From Marinilongibacter aquaticus (GTDB lineage: Bacteria > Bacteroidota > Bacteroidia > Cytophagales > Spirosomataceae): 64,000 nt of DNA. Made by a program: the position numbers and the translations under genes. Of the stretch, positions 1 through 8,022 are shown in pieces (position 1 is the stretch's first letter; each line of letters opens with the position of its first letter). The notes beneath the pieces are model-generated. The model had not been told where the DNA came from. It saw only the letters and a list, made by a program, of their open reading frames with translations, and ran no database searches. The stretch is from NCBI RefSeq assembly GCF_020149935.1, contig NZ_CP083757.1, positions 372,001 through 436,000 on the forward strand, written 5' to 3'.

Positions 1-357
1 GTGCACTGTCCTTTTTTTCTGACGGATTGCAGGAGAGGAGAAGCGAGGAAAGAGCGAGAAGGGAAAGTAGATTTTTGTACATAATGTTTTCTTAAAAGAC
101 GGAAGGTAGTGATTTTCAGGTATTATCGATAAGGGCAGGGGTATAGTTTACGATTTCCTAATCTAAGCAGACAAAATCCAGCTAAAAATGGACTGGTTCT
201 GTGGGCCTACTCTTACTCTTTGTTCAATTATATCTTCATAATGTACTATTAATAAATTTATAATAAGTTGTTGATTATAAGCATATTATATACATGTAGT
301 ATAATCAGACGTATTTATTATAGGACTATTCTGAAAAAAAATATAAATAAATAGTTT

Positions 358-379
358 TATGTTTAATCGATTAAGCATA
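358..379. promoter_or_regulatory. LacI-type operator 1
   Basis: A 22-bp palindrome with a single mismatched pair, centred on ATCGAT. Its inner 12 bases, TTAATCGATTAA at 363-374, are perfectly symmetric. The CG-centred symmetry is typical of LacI-family operators. Four similar sites occur in this window, all upstream of sugar-utilisation genes, and a LacI-family gene lies at 6982. Binding is inferred. Confidence 0.7.
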
Positions 380-435
380 CATTTGAAATATATTAATCGC
401 ATCAAATAAACTTTATACTCACTGACCAATTATAG

Positions 436-455
436 GGCCATTTCTACAAATGGCC
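436..455 (+). other. Leader hairpin between operators of susC-1
   Basis: Perfect 8-bp inverted repeat GGCCATTT / AAATGGCC with a 4-nt loop. It lies between operators 1 and 2 and about 110 bp before the susC-1 start. There is no T-tract, so it is not a standard terminator. It may be a 5' leader structure or chance. Confidence 0.35.
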
Positions 456-471
456 TTGGTGGGAATCGTTT

Positions 472-487
472 GCTTAATCGATTAATC
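472..487. promoter_or_regulatory. LacI-type operator 2
   Basis: Contains the same perfect 12-bp core TTAATCGATTAA (474-485) as operator 1, with weaker flanking symmetry. It lies about 77 bp upstream of susC-1. Two sites about 110 bp apart (roughly 10.5 helical turns) would permit looping or cooperative repression, as seen with other LacI-family proteins. This is inference. Confidence 0.65.
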
Positions 488-563
488 TTGAATCTTTCAG
501 AACCCTATACTACCTAAATTTTTGACCTTTTTTTAAGCAGCTGAAATCTTAACATTCAATCCT

Positions 564-3500
564 ATGAACAGAAAAGTTGTACTTATTTTATTTTTTGCTT
601 TGGCTTTGGGCTATACCGCTCGGTCTCAGAATACTGAGATCAGCGGTGTGGTCACGGGGCAGGAAGGAGCCCTTCCTGGTGTCAGTGTCCTTCTCGAAGG
701 AAGTAATCTCGGAACGATTACCGATGCCGAGGGGAAATACAGTTTACGGGCCAACCCGCAGGGCACGCTCAAGTTTTCGTTTATTGGTTACGTTTCGAAA
801 AGCGTACCCATTCAAGGTCGGTCGATCATCAATGTTGAACTCGAAGAAGAGAACACCACACTTACCGAAGTGGTAGTGACCGCTTTGGGTATAGAGCGTG
901 AAGCCAAAACACTGGGTTACGCTACCGCGACCGTCAATGCCGAACAAATTTCGACCAACCGCTCGCCGAATGTAATGAGCGGTTTGCAGGGGAAGATGTC
1001 GGGTGTAAACATTACCACAATGGGTACGGGGCCTGGCGGAACGGCCAAAATCCGCATTCGTGGACAATCGTCGTTCAGTGGACAAAACAACCCTTTGATA
1101 ATTATCAACGGTGTGCCGATCGACAATTCGAATTATGCTCTTGGCGGTGATTTCGGGTCGCGTTCGAGCAACAGTTCGGATGGCGGCGACGGTCTTTCCA
1201 GCGTAAATCCAGATGATATTGAATCGATGACCGTACTGAAAGGAGCCACGGCCGCGGCTCTGTATGGTTCGCGTGCCAAAGATGGCGTGGTGATGATCAC
1301 CACCAAAAGTAAAGGCAGCGGAAAGGGTTTTGGAGTATCGTATAATATGAACTTTACGACCGATACACCCTTGGATTTTACCGATTTCCAATATGAATAT
1401 GGACAAGGCGAAGGTGGGAAAAGGCCCACTTCTCCAAACCCCACTTCTGGCGTGTGGAGTTTCGGTGAGAAATTCGAACCCGGCATGACCCAAATTTTAT
1501 TCGATAATGAAGAATGGCCCTATCAGCCAGTATACAATCGGGTGAAGAAATTTTACGATGTAGGTACCAACCTCACCAACACGGTGACGGTCTCGAACAC
1601 CAGCGACAAGGGCGGTTTTAGCCTTTCGCTCTCGAATACCGATAATCATGGAATAATGCCCAATAACAAGTTCAATCGCAAAGTGATCAACTTGGGCTTC
1701 ACGCAGGATATCACAAAAAAATTGACTGCGACGGGGAACATCAATTATTCCTTGGAAGACAACACCAATCCGCCACAGGTGAATACTCAAGATGTGGCCG
1801 TTTCTACTGTGATTTTCACTTTGGCCAATTCAATGCCTTTTGAAGCGTTGAAGGAAAATACGGTGCTGCCAAATGGAGATGAGTTTGTGTTTTCTCGTTT
1901 TTTGGTGCGGAACAACCCCTATTATTCGATGAGCCACAAGTTTGAAAACATCGACCGCAAAAGGGTATTCGGGAATATCGCTTTGAAATATCAGTTTACC
2001 GATTGGCTTTATCTGCAAGGCCGCATCTCAGACGATTTTTACATCAGAAACCAGAACTACAATATTCCGAACGGATACGCTCCGATACCGAAAGCTCCCA
2101 CGGGCTATGTCAACGGTTCGTTTACGCAGGATATCCGCCAAAATACCGAACGTAACCTCGATTTTATTCTTGGGGCAAACCGCACTTTTGGAAACATTGG
2201 GGTAGACCTTACTTTGGGTGGAAACCAACGCTATTCGAGACAGGATTACAACAGCGTGGTGGTGACGGATTTCGTTCAGCCGGGTTTGTACACCGTGATG
2301 AACGGAAGAATCAAAAATCCATTGTATTCGCTTTCTGAAAAGAAAATAAACTCGCTTTTTGGAGCAACCACTATTTCGTATAAAGAATTTCTTTATTTGA
2401 GTTTGACAGCCCGAAACGACTGGTTTTCTACGCTTGCTCCGTCGAATAGAAGCATCCTTTACCCCTCAGCCACAGGTAGTTTCGTTTTTTCACAGGCTTT
2501 TGAAAACATGCCCGATTGGTTGAATTTCGGTAAATTCAGAGCAGCCTACGCTCAGGTGGGCTCGGATAACGTTAACCCATATTCGAATGCCCTTTACTAT
2601 GCGGTTGACAACAATTCATTTCCAAATCCCAGCGGACAATTGGTGCCCATCGGAGGGGTAAACGCGTCGGTAGTTCCGAACAGGAATTTGCGTCCCTTGC
2701 GGGTGAAAGAAGCGGAGTTTGGTGTCGAAATGAAAGTGATCGACAATAAAGTCGGTTTGGATTTCACCTATTATCACAAAATAACGGAAGACCAAATTTT
2801 GGCTGCCCAGATCTCCGACGCCACTTCGTATACCAGCAAGTTGATCAATGTAGGACGCAGCAAAAATGAAGGAATAGAAGCCATGGTTTCCTTCTCGCCG
2901 ATTAAAAAGGGCGACTTCATTTGGGATTTCAGCGTGAATGCCTCATACAACACCTCGAAAGTGTTGAAACTGGGGCTTTCTGAACGCGACACCGTAATTA
3001 CCGTCGGCGGTGGCGGTGGCCGCACATTGAACCAAGTGGTGGGAAAACCCATCGGGCAATTGTATACGTTTATGTATCTCCGTGATGACCAAGGTCGGAA
3101 AGTATTCGATTCACAAAGCGGTCTGCCGCTTCGAGACAATACCCTTCGCAATGTGGGCAATGCCCTGCCGAAATATTTTGGGGGAATCACGAATACGTTC
3201 ACTTATAAAAACATTCGCCTTTATACGCTGATCGATTTCAAACTCGGGCATAAATTGATCGCTGGCCGAAATATAAACTATGTGCGTCATGGACTTTCGA
3301 AACGCACTTTGCCGGGGCGTGATGTGGGTTATGTGATCGGCGATGGCGTGAATCAAAATGGAGAAATCAACCAAACAAAAGTGGCCGTTCAGCCTTTCTA
3401 TGAATCCATTAATCCGCTCGGAATCAATGAAGATTTTGTGCAAAATGCAGGATTTTGGAAACTGAGACAGGTTACACTTAGCTATGATTTTATGAATATT

Positions 3501-3695
3501 CTTCCCCGCGATGGATTTGCTAAGGGACTTACGCTCAGTGCGGTGGCCAACAATGTGTTGATTATTAAGAAGTGGACAGAAAATATGGACCCAGAGGAAG
3601 TGACGGTATCTTCTGACAACAATACCGGACTTGACTTTTGGCCCGGCTTACCGCCCACCCGAAGTATCGGTTTCAATTTGAACTTCAAATTTTAA
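564..3695 (+). CDS. SusC/RagA-family TonB-dependent outer-membrane transporter 1
   Basis: This is the outer-membrane barrel that, with its SusD partner, imports oligosaccharides or related ligands using TonB energy. The 1043-residue length is normal for SusC. A signal peptide covers about residues 1-21. It is followed by a carboxypeptidase-regulatory-like domain (about 25-100), the SusC motif EVVVTALGIERE near 105, a plug domain with GMTVLKGATAAALYGSRAKDGV-like signature (about 120-250), and a beta-barrel ending in aromatic Phe (GFNLNFKF). It is followed after 12 bp by susD-1, so the two are co-transcribed. Operators 1 and 2 lie upstream. It resembles SusC-3 (56955) more than SusC-2 by eye. 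The substrate is unknown, but the neighbouring dehydratases suggest a uronate- or hexose-containing glycan. Confidence 0.95.
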   Translation: MNRKVVLILFFALALGYTARSQNTEISGVVTGQEGALPGVSVLLEGSNLGTITDAEGKYSLRANPQGTLKFSFIGYVSKSVPIQGRSIINVELEEENTTLTEVVVTALGIEREAKTLGYATATVNAEQISTNRSPNVMSGLQGKMSGVNITTMGTGPGGTAKIRIRGQSSFSGQNNPLIIINGVPIDNSNYALGGDFGSRSSNSSDGGDGLSSVNPDDIESMTVLKGATAAALYGSRAKDGVVMITTKSKGSGKGFGVSYNMNFTTDTPLDFTDFQYEYGQGEGGKRPTSPNPTSGVWSFGEKFEPGMTQILFDNEEWPYQPVYNRVKKFYDVGTNLTNTVTVSNTSDKGGFSLSLSNTDNHGIMPNNKFNRKVINLGFTQDITKKLTATGNINYSLEDNTNPPQVNTQDVAVSTVIFTLANSMPFEALKENTVLPNGDEFVFSRFLVRNNPYYSMSHKFENIDRKRVFGNIALKYQFTDWLYLQGRISDDFYIRNQNYNIPNGYAPIPKAPTGYVNGSFTQDIRQNTERNLDFILGANRTFGNIGVDLTLGGNQRYSRQDYNSVVVTDFVQPGLYTVMNGRIKNPLYSLSEKKINSLFGATTISYKEFLYLSLTARNDWFSTLAPSNRSILYPSATGSFVFSQAFENMPDWLNFGKFRAAYAQVGSDNVNPYSNALYYAVDNNSFPNPSGQLVPIGGVNASVVPNRNLRPLRVKEAEFGVEMKVIDNKVGLDFTYYHKITEDQILAAQISDATSYTSKLINVGRSKNEGIEAMVSFSPIKKGDFIWDFSVNASYNTSKVLKLGLSERDTVITVGGGGGRTLNQVVGKPIGQLYTFMYLRDDQGRKVFDSQSGLPLRDNTLRNVGNALPKYFGGITNTFTYKNIRLYTLIDFKLGHKLIAGRNINYVRHGLSKRTLPGRDVGYVIGDGVNQNGEINQTKVAVQPFYESINPLGINEDFVQNAGFWKLRQVTLSYDFMNILPRDGFAKGLTLSAVANNVLIIKKWTENMDPEEVTVSSDNNTGLDFWPGLPPTRSIGFNLNFKF

Positions 3696-3707
3696 AAGAA
3701 GAGAGAC

Positions 3708-5252
3708 ATGAAAAGAAACATAAAATATATACTTGCTTTATTGTTGGTCGCGGCTTTTTCGACCAGCTGCGATAAGGGTTTTGACGAAGTGAATACCAAC
3801 AAAGTTGATCCCACTTCACTGGCCCCTTCCTTGATCTTGAACAAAGCCATTGTGAACACCACTTATCTGGATGGATTCGGTACCTTGGGTATGCTTTGTT
3901 ACAATTTTGGCATTGTACAGCAGATCATTACGCCCTATGGGAGTTCACTTTCCGGAGCCAATTACAATCAGCTGAACAACAACAATTCGGCGGCAGTGTG
4001 GAACAACTTTTACCGCAATGTGGTGAAGCAGATAGTGGCTGTGAATGAGCAAACAAAGGACGATCCCATGGAGGTGAACACGCACAACGCATCCCGTATT
4101 TGGAAGGCCTATACGTTTATGATTTTGACCGATACCTACGGCGATATTCCGTATTTCGAAGCAGGAAAGGGCTATATCGATGAAGTGGTGGCACCGAAAT
4201 ACGACAGTCAAGAAGTGATCTATAAAGACATTCTGAAGGAGTTGGAAGAAGCCACTGCGAGTTTCGATACGCAGGCGTCTCCTGTCACTACGGATATTCT
4301 GTATGGCGGCGATATTTCGCGTTGGAAAAAATTGGGTTATTCCTTTATGTTGAGAGCCGCCATGCGTCTGACAAAGGTCGATCCGGCAACGGCTGAAGAA
4401 TATGTGAAGAAAGCCGTGGCTGGGGGCGTGTTTGAATCGAACGACGACAATTCCATCATTCGCCACACTTCGATTTTTAACAATTACATAGCCAATCACT
4501 TGACAGCCAGAGAGAAAACCAATTTCTATTTGGCCGAACCTTTCGTAAATTATTTGAAAGAGAACAACGATCCGCGATTGCCGGTTTTTGCGGTGCGGTA
4601 TGTAGGAGCCAAAGGAGGACCAGAGCAAGAGGCTTCTCGGGCTTCTTCTGCACCAGAAGACCAAATCGGTATGCCCATGGGTTACAATGACGTAACCATC
4701 GCCGATACTTTCGCAGAAAAAGGAGTGGCTAGCCTTTGGGATTATACACAAGCAAACTTGTCCACGGTTTTGCAATTGAGTTCGCCCGAGTTTCACATTA
4801 CGCATTCGCAGGTGCAGCTTCTTTTGGCCGAAGCGGCCATACGCGGTTGGGTAGATGGAGATCCAGAAATGTATTATACCAATGGTATACGTGCGAATTT
4901 GGAACAAATGGCCTTTTACGGTGAGAAAGCGAGAATCTCGGAAGAGGCGATTCAGGCCTATTTGGCTTCGCAAGCCTTTGACGAAGCGAAGGGTCTCGAA
5001 CAAATCAATACGCAATATTGGGTGTCGACTTTCCTCGATGGAAACGAGTCTTTTGCCAATTTCAGAAGAAGCGGTTTCCCGGCACTTGAAGAGAATCCTT
5101 ACCCCGGTTCTGAATTGAAAACGGAGTCTTTCATCCGTCGACTGAATTATCCGGACGGTGAAATTGTGGTCAATTCTTCCAACATGAATGAGGCCATTTC
5201 GCGGCAAGGACCCAACAGTCTGGAAACCCGTGTATGGTGGGATAAACAATAA
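3708..5252 (+). CDS. SusD/RagB-family surface lipoprotein 1 (SusD-like_2 type)
   Basis: This is the glycan-capturing lid of the SusCD pair, lipid-anchored at the cell surface. The 514-residue protein starts with a lipoprotein signal whose lipobox Cys is in AAFSTSC, followed directly by DKGFDEVNTN, a start characteristic of the SusD-like_2 subgroup. Helical TPR-like segments follow, including TFMILTDTYGDIPYFEA. The C-terminus carries the usual PGSE...RLNYPDGE and RVWWDK motifs. SusD-3 (60418) begins and ends the same way, which supports a common origin of pairs 1 and 3. Ligand unknown. Confidence 0.93.
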   Translation: MKRNIKYILALLLVAAFSTSCDKGFDEVNTNKVDPTSLAPSLILNKAIVNTTYLDGFGTLGMLCYNFGIVQQIITPYGSSLSGANYNQLNNNNSAAVWNNFYRNVVKQIVAVNEQTKDDPMEVNTHNASRIWKAYTFMILTDTYGDIPYFEAGKGYIDEVVAPKYDSQEVIYKDILKELEEATASFDTQASPVTTDILYGGDISRWKKLGYSFMLRAAMRLTKVDPATAEEYVKKAVAGGVFESNDDNSIIRHTSIFNNYIANHLTAREKTNFYLAEPFVNYLKENNDPRLPVFAVRYVGAKGGPEQEASRASSAPEDQIGMPMGYNDVTIADTFAEKGVASLWDYTQANLSTVLQLSSPEFHITHSQVQLLLAEAAIRGWVDGDPEMYYTNGIRANLEQMAFYGEKARISEEAIQAYLASQAFDEAKGLEQINTQYWVSTFLDGNESFANFRRSGFPALEENPYPGSELKTESFIRRLNYPDGEIVVNSSNMNEAISRQGPNSLETRVWWDKQ

Positions 5253-5352
5253 ATCTACGGATTATGCTCTTTGGGCTTTAACTGCTTCATTTTTTGAGGA
5301 ATATGCCCAATATGAAGTAAATTGATTTTGGTAAAAAACCTATTAAAATAAA

Positions 5353-6714
5353 ATGAAATATCAAGAAAGAAATGCAAGTCAAGGAAGACGCGAAACACTG
5401 AAGAAATTGGGCTTGGGATCTGCCGGCCTAATGGGTTTCCTTGGCACTGCACTGCCCGCTTCAGCCCGGGAAAAAGAAACGCCAGCCTATGCCAAAGGGC
5501 TGCCTAAAGTGACCATAAAGAGTGTCAAGGCAATTGCCACGGCCCCACAAGGTTCAAATCTTATTGTGGTGAAAGTAGAAACCTCAGAACCCGGTTTGTA
5601 CGGTTTGGGTTGTGCCACTTTTACACAAAGAGCAGTCGCGGTTGTGGCTGCAATCGACAGCTATTTGAACGACCTTTTGAAGGGCAAAGATGTGGACAAT
5701 ATCGAGGACATCTGGCAGTCGACGTATGTCAGCTCATATTGGCGAAATGGTCCGGTATTGAACAATGCCTTGAGTGGCTTGGATCAGGCTCTTTGGGATA
5801 TCAAAGGAAAAAGAGCGGGAATGCCTGTGTATCAATTGCTAGGTGGGAAAACGCGTTTCGCCATTCCTTGCTATACGCACGCCAGTGGACGTTCGCCCGA
5901 AGAAGTGGTCGAGAGTGTGAAAAAGTATCAAGAAGAAGGTTTTAAGCATATACGTATCCAACAGGGCGGTTATGGTGCCGTGGGAGCAGTAAGCAAAGAA
6001 CCCGATTTCAAGGCTGCGGGTTATGGCGGAGAGAAAGACAATTACATGAACCAGCAGTATTATTTGAAATCGGTGCCCAAAATGTTTGAGGCCGTGCGTA
6101 AAAACTGTGGGGAAGAAGTGGAATTGTTGCACGATATTCATGAGCGTGTGCAGCCCATGGACGCCATCAATATGATCAAAAAACTCGAGGAGTTCAGGCC
6201 TTTCTTCATCGAAGATCCTTTTTCGCCTGAAAACATGAAATGGTTCAAAACCCTTCGCCAAAATACGGCGGTGCCGATTGCGATGGGTGAGCTTTTCAAC
6301 AACATCAACGAGTTTATGGAACCGATGGTGAACCAATGGTTCGACTTCATCCGTATACACGTATCACAGATTGGCGGCGTGACACCCGCCATGAAAGTGG
6401 CTAGATTGGGAGAATGGTTTAATGTCCGTACAGCTTGGCACGGCCCGGGCGATGTATCGCCCGTGGGCCATGCCGCACAAGCCCATATGGATTTTGCAAT
6501 ATGGAATTTCGGGATTCAAGAATCGGTGCATTTCAGCGAACGCACCCAAGAAGTTTTCAGTGGTTGCCCTACAATGAATAACGGTTATATGTCTGTGAAT
6601 GAAGCTCCCGGTTGGGGAGTGGACATCAACGAAAAAGAAGCCGCCAAGTACCCGATTGGCACAAAATCCAATTGGCAGGTACGTAAAGATGACGGAACGA
6701 TTTTAAGACCCTAA
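5353..6714 (+). CDS. Exported mandelate racemase/enolase-superfamily sugar-acid dehydratase, ManD/RspA-like
   Basis: Probable D-mannonate (or D-gluconate) dehydratase, removing water to give 2-keto-3-deoxygluconate. The capping domain comes first, then RIQQGGYG (about 200-207) typical of the ManD/RspA subgroup. Metal ligands and acid/base residues are visible as D261 and H263 (HDIHE), E287 (IEDP), E313 (MGELF) and the TAWHGPGD stretch. The N-terminus is unusual for the family: RRETLKKLG followed by a hydrophobic stretch ending ALPASA, which fits a twin-arginine export signal. It lies 100 bp after susD-1 on the same strand. The family is well recognised. Exact substrate and export are inferred. 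Confidence 0.85.
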   Translation: MKYQERNASQGRRETLKKLGLGSAGLMGFLGTALPASAREKETPAYAKGLPKVTIKSVKAIATAPQGSNLIVVKVETSEPGLYGLGCATFTQRAVAVVAAIDSYLNDLLKGKDVDNIEDIWQSTYVSSYWRNGPVLNNALSGLDQALWDIKGKRAGMPVYQLLGGKTRFAIPCYTHASGRSPEEVVESVKKYQEEGFKHIRIQQGGYGAVGAVSKEPDFKAAGYGGEKDNYMNQQYYLKSVPKMFEAVRKNCGEEVELLHDIHERVQPMDAINMIKKLEEFRPFFIEDPFSPENMKWFKTLRQNTAVPIAMGELFNNINEFMEPMVNQWFDFIRIHVSQIGGVTPAMKVARLGEWFNVRTAWHGPGDVSPVGHAAQAHMDFAIWNFGIQESVHFSERTQEVFSGCPTMNNGYMSVNEAPGWGVDINEKEAAKYPIGTKSNWQVRKDDGTILRP

Positions 6715-6731
6715 ACCACTCAATTGTTTCG

Positions 6732-6760
6732 GGCCCATTCATTTCATTTCAGAATGGGCC
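6732..6760 (+). terminator. Probable terminator after manD-like gene
   Basis: A 9-bp perfect stem (GGCCCATTC / GAATGGGCC) with an 11-nt loop begins 17 bp after the stop codon and is followed by GCAATTTTTC. The T-run starts 4 nt after the stem, so it is a moderate rather than ideal intrinsic terminator for the susC-1/susD-1/manD unit. Confidence 0.6.
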
Positions 6761-6773
6761 GCAATTTTTCAAC

Positions 6774-6837
6774 GGGGATTTCCTTTCTCGACACTATAGC
6801 TAATGGTTAAAACGAAAGGAAATTTCCCGCTTGAAAC
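6774..6837. repeat. Inverted repeat upstream of lacI-type gene
   Basis: Two arms of 14 bases (6774-6787 and 6824-6837) pair with two G-T wobbles around a 36-nt loop; the best-matched parts are ATTTCCTTTC and GAAAGGAAAT. It lies between the terminator-like hairpin and the LacI-family gene. Role unknown: 3' processing signal, leader structure or chance. Confidence 0.35.
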
Positions 6838-6981
6838 GACTCTTCTTGCTCTGATTCAAGGTTTTACTCTTCAAACCTCTTGGATGTAAACGACGAGCAA
6901 ACGCAATTTTCAATCGATAATTTGCGGTGATTTTATTGATCAACAATTTTTTTACATCTGTGCAATACTTAAGTTTACCCC

Positions 6982-8019
6982 ATGGATTCGAAAAAAGTAT
7001 CGATAAAAGATATTGCTCGGGAGGCTGGTGTCTCCACGGCTCTGGTTTCCTATGTGATGAATGGCAACGAAAAGGAGAAAAGAGTAGGGAAGGAGATGGC
7101 TGCCAAAATTCGTGAGATTGCCAAAAAGCTCAATTATCAGCCCAATCAGGTGGCTAAAAGCTTACGCAAAGGCCGCACAAATACCATTGGATTGGTTATC
7201 GCCGATATCTCAAACCCTTTCTTTGCCAATATTGCCCGCGTGGTGGAAGATGAGGCCCGCAGAAATGGATACACTGTAATCATCGGGAGCTGCGACGAAA
7301 GGGCCGAAAAGGCTTGGGACCTCATCAATGTGTTGCTCAATAGACAGGTAGATGGCTTCATCATCGTCTCTTCTGAGCATTCTGAAGAACACATCACGCA
7401 CCTACGAAAACTGAATATTCCTTTTGTTTTGCTCGACAGGCATTTTCCCGAGCTCGATACCGATTTTGTAGCCACGGATAACTTTACGGCCTCTTTTGAT
7501 GCCTGCGAACATTTGATCGAAATGGGTTACCGCAAAATCGGATTAATCGCCTACCGATTGGAAATGCAGCATATGCGAGACAGGATTCGAGGTTATCAAG
7601 AAGCCCTGAAGCGACACAAGATAAAGGCCAGAAAAGAATGGTTGGTTGAAGTGGAATTCGAGAACTTAACCAAAGAAGTGGAAGCGTCGATAGATGTTTT
7701 CCGAGAAATGAAAGACGGGCCAGATGCCTTGATTTTTGCCACTTATGGATTGGCAATCAATGGATTAAGACATTTTAATGAATGTAACCTGAAAGTTCCC
7801 GACGATTTTGCGATTGTCAGTTTTGGTCAGGCCGAAATTTTTGAATTGTACTATTGTCCAATCACTTATATGCTGCAACCTTTGGAAAACCTGGGGGCCA
7901 AGGCGGTTGAAGTGCTTTTGCAAAAAATAAACGACAAGAAAACACCGCTGACCCAAATTCTGATGAAAGCCAAACTGATTCAAAACGAATCTTCTCGCTC
8001 GAAGTTGGCTGTATCCTAG
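6982..8019 (+). CDS. LacI-family transcriptional regulator
   Basis: A DNA-binding repressor or activator that senses a sugar-like ligand. The 345-residue length is standard. The N-terminal helix-turn-helix reads VSIKDIAREAGVSTALVSYV (about 6-25), with the hinge helix QPNQVAKSLRKGRT near 55-65. A periplasmic-binding-protein-like sensor domain follows, from TIGLVIADISNPFF to the C-terminus. It stands alone between two SusCD loci. Five CG-centred palindromes matching LacI-type operators occur at 358, 472, 16027, 16117 and 16414, so it is the obvious candidate regulator for this sugar locus. No good copy of the site precedes its own gene. Its stop lies 3 bp from the stop of the convergent ASPIC gene. 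Confidence 0.93.
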   Translation: MDSKKVSIKDIAREAGVSTALVSYVMNGNEKEKRVGKEMAAKIREIAKKLNYQPNQVAKSLRKGRTNTIGLVIADISNPFFANIARVVEDEARRNGYTVIIGSCDERAEKAWDLINVLLNRQVDGFIIVSSEHSEEHITHLRKLNIPFVLLDRHFPELDTDFVATDNFTASFDACEHLIEMGYRKIGLIAYRLEMQHMRDRIRGYQEALKRHKIKARKEWLVEVEFENLTKEVEASIDVFREMKDGPDALIFATYGLAINGLRHFNECNLKVPDDFAIVSFGQAEIFELYYCPITYMLQPLENLGAKAVEVLLQKINDKKTPLTQILMKAKLIQNESSRSKLAVS

Positions 8020-8022
8020 CTT

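Larger units (their letters stand above)
1..563. other. Intergenic region upstream of susC-1
   Basis: No plausible coding frame or RNA gene is visible. The first 240 bases are mixed composition and the next 180 are strongly AT-rich. The proximal part holds two LacI-type palindromes and a short hairpin, listed separately. A weak promoter candidate (TTTG at 382-385, then TAAACTTT at 407-414) lies between the two palindromes, but its match to the Bacteroidota consensus is imperfect. What precedes the window on the left is unknown. Confidence 0.6.

Noticed and set aside
273-306. Inverted repeat GATTATA / TATAATC in the first intergenic region
   Set aside because: Seven AT-only base pairs with a 20-nt loop in strongly AT-rich DNA are expected by chance.
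3945-5249. 434-residue open frame antisense to susD-1
   Set aside because: It lies entirely over a clear SusD gene, has no recognisable domain, and its composition is that of a shadow frame.
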